From DASZZY01 sp036260395 (GTDB lineage: Bacteria > Actinomycetota > UBA4738 > CALAEC01): 8,454 bases of DNA. The stretch is taken from the NCBI GenBank assembly GCA_036260395.1, contig DASZZY010000192.1, positions 1-8,454 on the forward strand. Reading direction: 5' to 3'. The translations under genes were made by a program, and so were the position numbers. The notes under the pieces were generated by a model. It did not search any database. It saw nothing but the letters and a program-made list of their open reading frames with translations, and was not told the DNA's origin. Of the stretch, positions 1-5,722 are shown piece after piece. How positions within the stretch are numbered: the stretch's first letter is position 1; each line of letters starts with the position of its first letter.

Positions 1-816
1 CCCGCCCGCCGCGCGCGGCGGCCCCGCCAGGACGAGGGCGGCGACGGCGGCCTCCGAGGCCGGGACGCCGAGGAGCGCCGGGCGGCCGATCGCGCGCGGA
101 AGCCGATAGCCGCGCAGGGCCTCGCGCCACGCGGCCGGCCGCGCCGCCTTGGCCACCGCAGCCCATCCGAACACAGCGGCCAGCACGAGCGGGAGGGCCG
201 GGTGCGGGCCCGATGCGTCGGCCGGAAGCCCGGCGACGACGACGGCCGTTCCCACCGCCAGCAGCGCCACGCCGTTCACCAGCCGCGGCCACCCGGACAT
301 GGCCAGCCGGTCCAGCCGGTCGATCACGCGGCCCACCCGCTCGTCGGTCCTCCCCGAGGCGACCACGGCCACCGACAGCCCCCGGGCGATGCCGAACGCC
401 CCCACGGCGATCGCCCCGAGGGCCGGGTCGCCGGACGCCACCGCCACGACGGCCACCGCCACGAGGGTCCCGTGGCGGAGGAACGTCAGGAAGCCCACGC
501 CGAGCGCGGCGCCGTACAGGAAGGCGCTCAGCGGCGGCGGAAAGTAGGCCCGCCACCACTCGGGCACCTGGCGGTGCCGGTCGGGAAGGGGGATGGACAG
601 ATCGAGCAGCTCCCGGGCGGCGTACAGGCCGGCGACCGCCACGGCCGCGGCCACGCCGGCCCAGCCCCAAGGCGCCCCCAGCAGGCGGCCGCCCGCTCCC
701 AGCGTCGCGCCGAACGCCGCCGCCGCGACCACGCCCCCCAGCGCGTGGAGCGCCACCGACACCGCCCACCTGCCACGCCGGCCCCCGTGGACCACGGGGG
801 TGATGGTCTGCACCAT
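1..816 (-). CDS. Polytopic membrane protein with MauE/DoxX-like C-terminal part (partial at left edge)
   Basis: I translated this frame by hand: it is open from the ATG at 816-814 to the window edge (272 residues seen, no stop), so the C-terminus is missing. A GAGGA ribosome-binding sequence lies a few bases upstream. It is strongly hydrophobic. Residues about 15-70 look like two membrane segments. A cytosolic or external loop follows (73-92, rich in charged residues and WW), then further helices around 94-151 with a glycine-rich LYGAALGVGFLTF stretch. A charged linker (153-172) leads to a C-terminal part, about 176-272. There AAVFGWAAVAKAARPAAWRE followed by ALRGY resembles the MauE/DoxX redox-associated family, which works with MauD to form disulfides in the MauA light chain. 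No cysteine occurs in the visible part. The N-terminal half is not part of ordinary MauE; a distant CcdA/LysE-type relationship is possible but unproven. The gene lies downstream of mauD and mauA, so it probably belongs to the same transcript. Confidence 0.75.
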   Translation of the reverse strand, partial: MVQTITPVVHGGRRGRWAVSVALHALGGVVAAAAFGATLGAGGRLLGAPWGWAGVAAAVAVAGLYAARELLDLSIPLPDRHRQVPEWWRAYFPPPLSAFLYGAALGVGFLTFLRHGTLVAVAVVAVASGDPALGAIAVGAFGIARGLSVAVVASGRTDERVGRVIDRLDRLAMSGWPRLVNGVALLAVGTAVVVAGLPADASGPHPALPLVLAAVFGWAAVAKAARPAAWREALRGYRLPRAIGRPALLGVPASEAAVAALVLAGPPRAAGG

Positions 817-825
817 CGACAGTCC

Positions 826-903
826 TCAGGGGCTGAACAGCGTCGAGATCCCGGCCACCGCGGAGGCGGCCACGACGATCCCCAGCAGCGCCTCGCTCAG
901 CAC
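826..903 (-). CDS. Possible 25-residue single-helix membrane peptide between mauA and the MauE-like gene
   Basis: A GTG at 903-901 overlaps the last bases of mauA (GTG-C-TGA) and opens a 25-codon frame ending with TGA at 828-826. Its product reads as one hydrophobic helix, LLGIVVAASAVAGIS, with short polar ends. The stop lies nine bases before the ATG of the next gene. No good ribosome-binding site precedes the GTG, so translation would depend on coupling to mauA. It is in the same frame as the downstream membrane protein, separated only by the TGA. It could therefore be a decayed or detached first helix of that protein, or a chance hydrophobic frame. I do not recognise a family. Confidence 0.33.
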   Translation of the reverse strand: MLSEALLGIVVAASAVAGISTLFSP

Positions 904-1430
904 CGGATCTCGGTGTCGCGGTAGGTGATGCAGAACACCTTCCGCCCCCCGAAGCAGTACCCGGTCAGTGACGCGTCGCCGTTGATCCTGGTGTTGGAGT
1001 ACGAGCAGCAGTCGACGATCCGCCGGATGCGCCCGCCGCAGCAGCGGCTCCACGTCCCCTGGAGGAGCGCCGGCGCCGTCCACGGATAGTTCTCCTCAAC
1101 GACGACCTCGCAGACCTTCCGCCGGGTCTGGCTCCGTGAGTTGTAGATGTCGCCCGAGTCATCGACCGGGTAGCCGAACGTGGGATGGACCGGGTAGCCG
1201 AATCGGTCGATGCGCGACTGCGGCGAGTAGGGGTGGGGGCACGAGCCCGTGGTCCAGATGTGGCCGCAGATGTGGAACGCCTCCACCCGGTCCGGGGCCA
1301 GGGCCGCCGCCACGAACGGACCGCCGGCCACCGCCACCAGGGCCTTCCCCATCCTCCCCAGGAAGGACCGGCGGCTGCCCTTCGCGGCCAGCGACCGCCC
1401 GGCCCGCTCGACGGCTCGATCGAAGCTCAC
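897..1430 (-). CDS. mauA: Tat-exported MauA-like (methylamine dehydrogenase light-chain-like) protein
   Basis: This 177-residue protein starts at GTG 1430-1428, overlapping the mauD stop by four bases (GTGA). Residues 19-24 are SRRSFL, a textbook twin-arginine signal, followed by a hydrophobic stretch (about 29-45), so the folded protein should be exported. The mature part has ten cysteines (55, 64, 107, 130, 131, 141, 142, 159, 167, 177). The C-terminal pattern W127-x2-CC, then CC at 141-142, then YCF at 158-160 and C167 can be aligned by eye with the cofactor-bearing region of methylamine dehydrogenase light chain. In that enzyme two tryptophans (57 and 108 in Paracoccus) are cross-linked into TTQ. 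Here W127 matches Trp57, but the residue matching Trp108 is Tyr158. Only ten cysteines are present, against twelve in the classical chain. Adjacent MauD- and MauE-like genes fit a disulfide-rich substrate. Whether it carries a quinone and which substrate it oxidises are unknown. I assign the family with fair confidence, the enzyme activity with low confidence. Confidence 0.75.
   Translation of the reverse strand: MSFDRAVERAGRSLAAKGSRRSFLGRMGKALVAVAGGPFVAAALAPDRVEAFHICGHIWTTGSCPHPYSPQSRIDRFGYPVHPTFGYPVDDSGDIYNSRSQTRRKVCEVVVEENYPWTAPALLQGTWSRCCGGRIRRIVDCCSYSNTRINGDASLTGYCFGGRKVFCITYRDTEIRC
1164..1202. repeat. 15-bp direct repeat inside the mauA-like gene
   Basis: The sequence GACCGGGTAGCCGAA occurs at 1164-1178 and again at 1188-1202 on the plus strand, a period of 24 bases (eight codons). 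In the protein it gives FGYPV twice (residues 77-81 and 85-89). It is an in-frame duplication within the segment between the first two cysteines and Cys107. Confidence 0.8.
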
Positions 1431-1990
1431 GTTCGGGCCGATACCCCTTCCTCGATCCGCCGTCGCGACGTGTCCACCAGCCCCTCCATCTGCTCCAGGT
1501 TGTTCACGGTGCCCTTGGCCCGGACCACGCCCTGCGCGTCGAGGGCCACCACGTACGGGGTGCCCGGGACGCCGTACGCCCGGGCGACCTCCGGCGACAC
1601 CACGACCGGGGCCCGGGTCCCGTTCGTCGCCGGCCCCTCGTCGGGCGGGCCGTCGCTGACCACCACGGGGGCCATACCGCCCACGCGGGATGCGGCGGGG
1701 AGCGAAGGAAGCACCTCACGGCACACGGGGCATCCCGGCGAGACGAACATCAGCAGCTGGGAAGTGCCGGGTCCCCCGATGGTCACGGGACGGCCGCTCG
1801 AGTCACGGGCGTCGATCGGCTCGGGCGCCTCTCCGAGCGGCGGGCCCTCGTCGTCGATCTCCAGCGCCCCGCGGGGACCCAGCCGGAGGTGCAGGACCCC
1901 CACCTGGCGGGCCAAGGCGAGCACCGCGAGCCCCAGGACGACCACGAGGACCCACAGGACCACGTACGAGGCGAGCCACCATCCCGACAC
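1427..1990 (-). CDS. mauD: MauD-like membrane-anchored thioredoxin-fold protein
   Basis: This 187-residue protein starts at GTG 1990-1988 and ends in the four-base overlap with mauA. Residues 5-27 form an N-terminal membrane anchor. The following ARQVGVLHLRLGPRGAL stretch (27-43) is characteristic of MauD-family accessory proteins. A thioredoxin-like domain follows with the redox motif C87-P-V-C90 in MFVSPGCPVC, and a likely cis-proline loop at GVPGTPY (140-146). MauD family members are needed for correct folding of the methylamine dehydrogenase light chain, presumably by forming or shuffling its disulfides outside the cytoplasm. The gene is first in the operon, directly behind a recognisable promoter, and its likely client is the next gene. 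A general thioredoxin/ResA-type protein is the alternative, but the linker signature and neighbours favour MauD. Confidence 0.85.
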   Translation of the reverse strand: MSGWWLASYVVLWVLVVVLGLAVLALARQVGVLHLRLGPRGALEIDDEGPPLGEAPEPIDARDSSGRPVTIGGPGTSQLLMFVSPGCPVCREVLPSLPAASRVGGMAPVVVSDGPPDEGPATNGTRAPVVVSPEVARAYGVPGTPYVVALDAQGVVRAKGTVNNLEQMEGLVDTSRRRIEEGVSART

Positions 1991-2002
1991 GGCGTAGCAG
2001 CG

Positions 2003-2030
2003 ACAATATCGGGGTGCGCTCGAGTGTCAA
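2003..2030 (-). promoter_or_regulatory. Sigma-70-type promoter of the mauD-mauA operon
   Basis: Read on the minus strand, a perfect TTGACA (2030-2025) is followed after 16 bases by TATTGT (2008-2003, four of six matches to the -10 consensus). Transcription should start near 1995-1997, only about 5-7 bases before the GTG of mauD. The message would then be leaderless or nearly so, and no ribosome-binding sequence fits in the gap. The site lies in the 67-base divergent spacer with the kelch gene. Confidence 0.6.
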
Positions 2031-2057
2031 CCTCGCCCCGGTCGGGCGGTCCGTCCG

Positions 2058-3344
2058 GTGACCGCCTTTCGGGGCGCCGTCGTGGCCGCGGTCCTGGTGG
2101 CCTTGACCGCGGTTCCGGGAGCGGCCTCCGACACCCAGGACCGCGTCCGCTGGCGGACCCTGCCGGGAGGGCCGCTGGAGCCGCGGGGGTTCCACGAGGC
2201 GGTGTGGACCGGCCGCGAGATGGTGATGTGGGGTGGCGCATCGGCCGGCGAGGTCTACGCCGACGGTGCGGGCCACGACCCTCGGTCCGGCGAGTGGCGG
2301 CCGCTGGCCCCGGCGCCGCTCGAGGCCCGGACCGGCCACGTCGCCGTGTGGTCCGGGGAGGAGGTCCTGATCTGGGGCGGATGCTGCGACCGGCAGGGGA
2401 ACGAGTTCGACGACGGAGCGGCCTACGACCCCGAGGCCGACAGCTGGCGCCCGCTCCCCGATGCGCCCATCGGCCGGAGGAGCGCCCACACCGCCGTGTG
2501 GACCGGGACCGAGATGCTGGTGTGGGGCGGCTCCGTCTTCGTTCGGGCCTTCGGCGACGGGGCGGCCTACGACCCCCGAACCGATCGATGGCGTCCCCTG
2601 GCCGATGCCCCCATCGCTCCCCGGAGCGACCACACCGCCGTGTGGACAGGACGCGAGATGATCGTGTGGGGGGGCCAGCGAGCCGGACGGACGCTGGGCG
2701 ACGGCGCCGCGTACGACCCGGAAGGCGACCGGTGGCTCGGGATCGGCGAGGCCCCCCTCGGCCCCCGGGCCGCGCACACCGCCGTCTGGACGGGCGCCGA
2801 GATGATCGTCTGGGGCGGGTGCTGTGCCGGAGGCGCCGGCGCGCCGCTCGGCGATGGTGCCGCGTACAACGCGGCCGAGGGCACGTGGCGGACGCTGAAG
2901 CCGCCGCCGATCGAGCCGCGCGAGTCGCACACGGCGGTGTGGACGGGATCGGCGATGGCGGTGTGGGGCGGCCGGGTCGGCGCCGAGGAGGCGGCGTCGG
3001 ACGGCGCGGCGTACCGGCCGAGGACGCGGGAGTGGGTGCGGCTCGGCGATGCCCCGATCCCGCCCAGGGCCGGGCACGCCGCCGTCGCGGTCGGCAGCCG
3101 GATGGTGGTGTGGGGCGGCTGCTGCGACTCGGCGGGGAGGGCCTTCGGGGACGGAGCCCAGGCGGCCATCCCCCGGCTGCGACGGGAAGACCGGCCGGAG
3201 CGGGGCCCCAGTGCCACTCGCCGCCCCGACGCTCCGGGGCCGGGGTCCACCGATGCCTCGAGCCCCCTCCGGATCGTGGCCGCGGTGCTGGCAGGGCTGG
3301 CGCTCATCGCCGTGCTGCTGGGCAGGCGGCGGGCCACCTCGTAG
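2058..3344 (+). CDS. Exported, membrane-anchored seven-repeat kelch-type beta-propeller protein
   Basis: This 428-residue protein starts at GTG 2058. Residues 1-24 form a signal peptide (hydrophobic AVVAAVLVALTAV, then GAAS). Seven repeats of 48-51 residues follow, starting near His46, 94, 144, 192, 240, 291 and 340. Each has the pattern H-x-AVWTG-x-EM-x-VWGG, then a D-G-AAYDP turn and a W-x-PL-x-DAPI-x-PR strand. A single extra RWRTLP strand at 31-36 could close the ring, so a seven-bladed propeller is expected. The tail (about 372-402) is proline- and charge-rich, and residues 404-422 are a membrane helix followed by RRR. The propeller is thus outside the membrane, anchored at its C-terminus. 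All six cysteines are in three vicinal CC pairs (109-110, 255-256, 355-356), each right after WGG. Kelch propellers can be enzymes or binding scaffolds, and I see no metal or catalytic signature. It is divergent from the mau-like operon, and a functional link is only an inference. Confidence 0.85.
   Translation: MTAFRGAVVAAVLVALTAVPGAASDTQDRVRWRTLPGGPLEPRGFHEAVWTGREMVMWGGASAGEVYADGAGHDPRSGEWRPLAPAPLEARTGHVAVWSGEEVLIWGGCCDRQGNEFDDGAAYDPEADSWRPLPDAPIGRRSAHTAVWTGTEMLVWGGSVFVRAFGDGAAYDPRTDRWRPLADAPIAPRSDHTAVWTGREMIVWGGQRAGRTLGDGAAYDPEGDRWLGIGEAPLGPRAAHTAVWTGAEMIVWGGCCAGGAGAPLGDGAAYNAAEGTWRTLKPPPIEPRESHTAVWTGSAMAVWGGRVGAEEAASDGAAYRPRTREWVRLGDAPIPPRAGHAAVAVGSRMVVWGGCCDSAGRAFGDGAQAAIPRLRREDRPERGPSATRRPDAPGPGSTDASSPLRIVAAVLAGLALIAVLLGRRRATS
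2190..3152 (+). repeat. Tandem ~144-bp repeats encoding the kelch blades
   Basis: The seven propeller repeats are also visible in the DNA. For example CACACCGCCGTGTGGA is identical at 2487-2502 and 2631-2646, exactly 144 bases (48 codons) apart. Other copies carry only synonymous changes. Blades 3, 4 and 5 are the most alike, which suggests internal amplification. Confidence 0.7.
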
Positions 3345-3354
3345 TGCCGGCCGC

Positions 3355-3807
3355 TCAGATGTGCGGCTTCGGCGGCATCGCCGCTTGCTCGAACATGTCG
3401 AGGGCCTCCGGCGGCAGGCCGTGGACCCGCATCGCCGAGCGGACGAGGTTCAGGTAGGTGTCGCTGGGCCGGATGTAGCCCTCCTGATGGGCTACCCGGT
3501 AGGTCGTGCACTCCACCGCTTCGTCGCCCATCTGGACCGTGACCTGCTCCCGCCGGTAGAACGTCGGGTGCCCCTCGTAGGTGTCCAGGCGGTCGAGGTC
3601 CTCCTCGGTGACCTCCCACACCACGCCCCACACGTGGCCGTCGGGATCGGGCTGGACGTTGGCCGCTCCCCCGCCCCACTTGTCGGAGTACAGCGTGAAC
3701 TCCACCCGGTGGCCGTCGAGGCGGCCGGCGCCGACGAGGCGCGCGTTCGGACACGCCTGCTTCATCGTGCGCTCGTCGATGTTGCTGCCATATGCGAAGT
3801 AGTACAT
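3355..3807 (-). CDS. Gamma-glutamylcyclotransferase-like protein (GGCT/AIG2 fold)
   Basis: This 150-residue protein has its ATG at 3807-3805, sharing one base with the uppS stop (TGATG), so it is translationally coupled. Residues 2-9 (YYFAYGSN) are the substrate-binding YGSN loop of the gamma-glutamylcyclotransferase superfamily. GVVWEVTEEDLDRLDTYEG at 61-79 places the expected general acid/base glutamate at Glu79, and FYRREQVTV follows as in the family. The length is normal for single-domain members. Such enzymes release 5-oxoproline from gamma-glutamyl peptides or amines, but bacterial members have diverse or unknown substrates, so the exact reaction is open. It ends ten bases from the end of the convergent kelch gene. 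Its operon partners (recO, uppS) do not suggest a shared pathway. Confidence 0.85.
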   Translation of the reverse strand: MYYFAYGSNIDERTMKQACPNARLVGAGRLDGHRVEFTLYSDKWGGGAANVQPDPDGHVWGVVWEVTEEDLDRLDTYEGHPTFYRREQVTVQMGDEAVECTTYRVAHQEGYIRPSDTYLNLVRSAMRVHGLPPEALDMFEQAAMPPKPHI

Positions 3808-4541
3808 CAGTCGCCGACCCCCCCGAACCGCCGGGCGCGCTTCTGGTAGTCGCGGATGGCCTCGAACAGGTGCTCGCGGTCGAAGTCCGGCCACAGCACC
3901 GGGGTGAACCACAGCTCGGAGTACGCCGCCTCCCAGATCAGGAAGTTCGAGATCCGCATCTCGCCCGAGGTCCGGACCACGAGGTCGGGGTCGGGGACGT
4001 CGGGGCGGTAAAGGCGGCTGGCGATGGTCTCCTCGGTGACGCGCTTGCCGCCGAGGCGCCCGGCGTCGCGGTCGGCCAGCACCCGGCGCACCGCGTCGAC
4101 CAGCTCCGCCCGCCCGCCGTAGTTGAGGGCGATCAGGAGCGTCAGCCGCGTGTTGCCGCGCGTCATGCGCTCCGCGGCCTCCATCTCCCGCTGGACCGAT
4201 GCGGGCAGCCGCCGGTCGCGGCGGCCCAGGAACTCGATGCGGACTCCGCGCTCGTGCAGCTCGTCCCGGCGCTTGCGGATGATGTCGCGGTTGAAGTTCA
4301 TGAGGAACCGGACCTCGGACGCGGGGCGCCGCCAGTTCTCGGTGGAGAAGGCGTAGACCGTGAGGTACTGGAGGCCCGCGTCCAGCGCCCCCTCCACCAC
4401 GTCGTAGAGCGCCCGCTCCCCCTGCTCGTGGCCCTTGGTCCGCGGCAGCCCGCGCTGGGCCGCCCACCGCCCGTTGCCGTCCATGACGATGGCCACGTGG
4501 CGCGGCATCCGCGAGCGGTCGAGGTCATGGAGGTAGCTCAC
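3807..4541 (-). CDS. uppS: Isoprenyl (cis-polyprenyl) transferase, undecaprenyl diphosphate synthase family
   Basis: This 244-residue protein starts at GTG 4541-4539, four bases inside the end of recO (GTGA). An ATG at 4508 would remove eleven residues and is an alternative. It makes long-chain polyprenyl diphosphates from isopentenyl diphosphate, the lipid carrier used for peptidoglycan and other envelope polymers. Visible family motifs are MDGNGRW (20-26, catalytic Asp21), TKGHEQG with His38, AFSTENW (64-70), ALNYGGR (138-144) and RTSGEMRISNFLIWE (190-204), followed by SELWFT with Glu209 and WPDF. Length and motif order are those of an intact enzyme. Actinobacteria often have two such enzymes with different product chain lengths, and the sequence alone does not tell which one this is. 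The long open frame running upstream through recO is not part of the gene. Confidence 0.95.
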   Translation of the reverse strand: MSYLHDLDRSRMPRHVAIVMDGNGRWAAQRGLPRTKGHEQGERALYDVVEGALDAGLQYLTVYAFSTENWRRPASEVRFLMNFNRDIIRKRRDELHERGVRIEFLGRRDRRLPASVQREMEAAERMTRGNTRLTLLIALNYGGRAELVDAVRRVLADRDAGRLGGKRVTEETIASRLYRPDVPDPDLVVRTSGEMRISNFLIWEAAYSELWFTPVLWPDFDREHLFEAIRDYQKRARRFGGVGD

Positions 4542-5305
4542 CGGCCGAGCGGGATCTGGTCGTTCCGTGAGCCGGCCGCCAGCAGCGGCAGGCTCCGGAT
4601 CCGGCGCTCGATGTGGTACTCGGCGAAGGCGTACAGGAGCGCCCGGGCCTCGCCCCGGACCGGGCCCGGCGGCGCGGCCTCGCCGGCGGCGGCCAGGTCC
4701 ACGGTGAGCAGCCCGGCCAGCCACTCCAGCGCCTCCGGCGAGGCGCGGCGGGCGTCGCGGTCGCGGCACTCGTCGCAAACGGCACCTCCCTGGGAGGCGG
4801 AGAACCGGGCGACCGGGGTTCGCCCGCACACCGCGCAGGCCGTGAGGCTGGGGGCGAAGCCCGACAGATTGAGGAGCCGCAGGAGGAACGACTCGGCGAC
4901 CGCGGCGGGATCGGCGGGCCGGGTCTCCAGGGCCTCGAGCCCCTGCTTGAGGAGCAGGAATAGCCGCACGTTGCGCTCGTGTTCCTCGGCGACCTTGTCG
5001 ACGGCCTCGAGCATCGTCTCGCCGGCGGAGAACAGCGAGAAGTCCTCGCGGAGGCCGCGGAACGGGTGGAGGATGTCGGCCTGGGTCACGGTGTCGAGGT
5101 TCCGGCCGCGGTAGAGCAGCAGGTCGACGTGGGTGAACGGCTCCAGCCGGGCCCCGAACCGGCTCTGCGTCCGCCGGATCCCCTTGGCCACCGCCCGGAC
5201 CTTCCCCGAGCCCTGGGTAAGGATGGTGACGATCTTGTCGGCCTCGGCCAGCTTCACCGACCCGAGGACGATCCCCTGCTCCCTGTACAGCGGCACCGCC
5301 CGCAT
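4538..5305 (-). CDS. recO: DNA repair protein RecO
   Basis: This 255-residue protein acts in RecF-pathway recombination, where RecO binds single-stranded DNA and, with RecR, helps load RecA onto SSB-coated strands. The N-terminal OB-fold is recognisable: YREQGIVL at 7-14, EADKIVTILTQGSGKVRAVAKG at 21-42 and the RRTQSRFGARLEPF segment (44-57). The C-terminal helical domain holds a zinc-finger pattern C157-x2-C160 and C177-x2-C180. The ATG at 5305 has no ribosome-binding sequence. A GTG at 5296 would give the N-terminus VPLYREQGIVL, which resembles typical family starts equally well. The 3' end overlaps uppS by four bases, a pairing common in actinobacteria. The gene is intact. Confidence 0.93.
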   Translation of the reverse strand: MRAVPLYREQGIVLGSVKLAEADKIVTILTQGSGKVRAVAKGIRRTQSRFGARLEPFTHVDLLLYRGRNLDTVTQADILHPFRGLREDFSLFSAGETMLEAVDKVAEEHERNVRLFLLLKQGLEALETRPADPAAVAESFLLRLLNLSGFAPSLTACAVCGRTPVARFSASQGGAVCDECRDRDARRASPEALEWLAGLLTVDLAAAGEAAPPGPVRGEARALLYAFAEYHIERRIRSLPLLAAGSRNDQIPLGR

Positions 5306-5312
5306 CGTACCA

Positions 5313-5335
5313 ACCCGGCCAGAGCCACCCGGCCA
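5313..5335. repeat. Paired 9-bp direct repeat upstream of recO
   Basis: On the minus strand TGGCCGGGT occurs at 5335-5327 and 5321-5313, a period of 14 bases, inside the 54-base gap before recO. It could be an operator-like tandem site or chance in GC-rich DNA. No recognisable regulator box such as LexA was seen. Confidence 0.35.
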
Positions 5336-5359
5336 TGTGGAGACGCTTCGGCGAGATGC

Positions 5360-5722
5360 CTATCGGAGGACGAACCAGGTGCCGATGGCGGCGATGACCA
5401 CGACGATCAGGATCCCCGCGATGGCGGCGTACTTGGGCTCGACGCCGGCCTTGCGTGACGCGGCCTCGAAGCGGGTCCGCGCCGTGTGGAGCCACCGCTC
5501 CGCCCAGGCGAATTCCGTCGCCAAGAGCGCGAGCCCGCCGATGATGAGGAGGAACCCTGGGCCCGGGACCAGTGGAAGCGACAGGATGAGGCCCGCCAGG
5601 ACCATGGCGAACCCGGCCACCCCAATCGCGATGCGCCTCGGCGTCAAGCGCCGACGTGAGCCCTCCGGCTCGGTGTTGGGGCCGGGCGCTGGGGCCTCGG
5701 TCACGCCCCCATCGGGTGCCAC
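5360..5722 (-). CDS. Small PGPGW-family transmembrane protein
   Basis: The longest form has 120 residues from GTG 5722. A second GTG at 5704-5702 would overlap the stop of the upstream gene by exactly four bases (GTGA) and give 114 residues; I consider that start equally likely. The protein has a short Pro/Gly-rich N-terminus with a basic RRRLTPRR patch and a membrane helix at about 31-51. Then comes LVPGPGFLLIIGGLALLATEFAWAERWL (51-78), the hallmark of the PGPGW family with Phe in place of the final Trp. An amphipathic charged stretch follows (79-97) and a second helix lies at 99-118. The family is widespread in actinobacteria and has no established function. It is co-directional with the short aldehyde-dehydrogenase-like gene and recO. 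Confidence 0.8.
   Translation of the reverse strand: MAPDGGVTEAPAPGPNTEPEGSRRRLTPRRIAIGVAGFAMVLAGLILSLPLVPGPGFLLIIGGLALLATEFAWAERWLHTARTRFEAASRKAGVEPKYAAIAGILIVVVIAAIGTWFVLR

Noticed and set aside
826..828. TGA read through as selenocysteine or by recoding to join the 25-codon frame to the MauE-like protein
   Set aside because: The downstream ATG has its own ribosome-binding sequence. I saw no supporting stem-loop, and no cysteine-containing homologue position is known to me.
149..928. Several plus-strand frames opposite the MauE-like gene
   Set aside because: They are Ala/Pro/Arg/Thr-rich with no domain or membrane pattern, whereas the minus strand gives a coherent polytopic membrane protein.
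1803..3077. A 424-codon minus-strand frame opposite the kelch gene
   Set aside because: Its periodic look (repeated PHGGV-type segments) merely mirrors the DNA repeats of the kelch gene on the other strand.
3345..3354. A terminator between the convergent kelch and GGCT-like genes
   Set aside because: The ten-base gap holds only a short GCCGGC palindrome and no hairpin plus T-run; any terminator would have to lie within the coding ends.
1136..3457. A 773-codon plus-strand frame covering mauA, mauD and the kelch gene
   Set aside because: Its composition is the arginine/proline/glycine pattern typical of out-of-frame GC-rich DNA, and it overlaps three genes with clear domains.
3807..5495. A 562-codon minus-strand frame extending UppS upstream through recO
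   Set aside because: The part before 4541 is low-complexity shadow of recO and the PGPGW gene. The family starts close to MPRHVAIVMDGNGRW.
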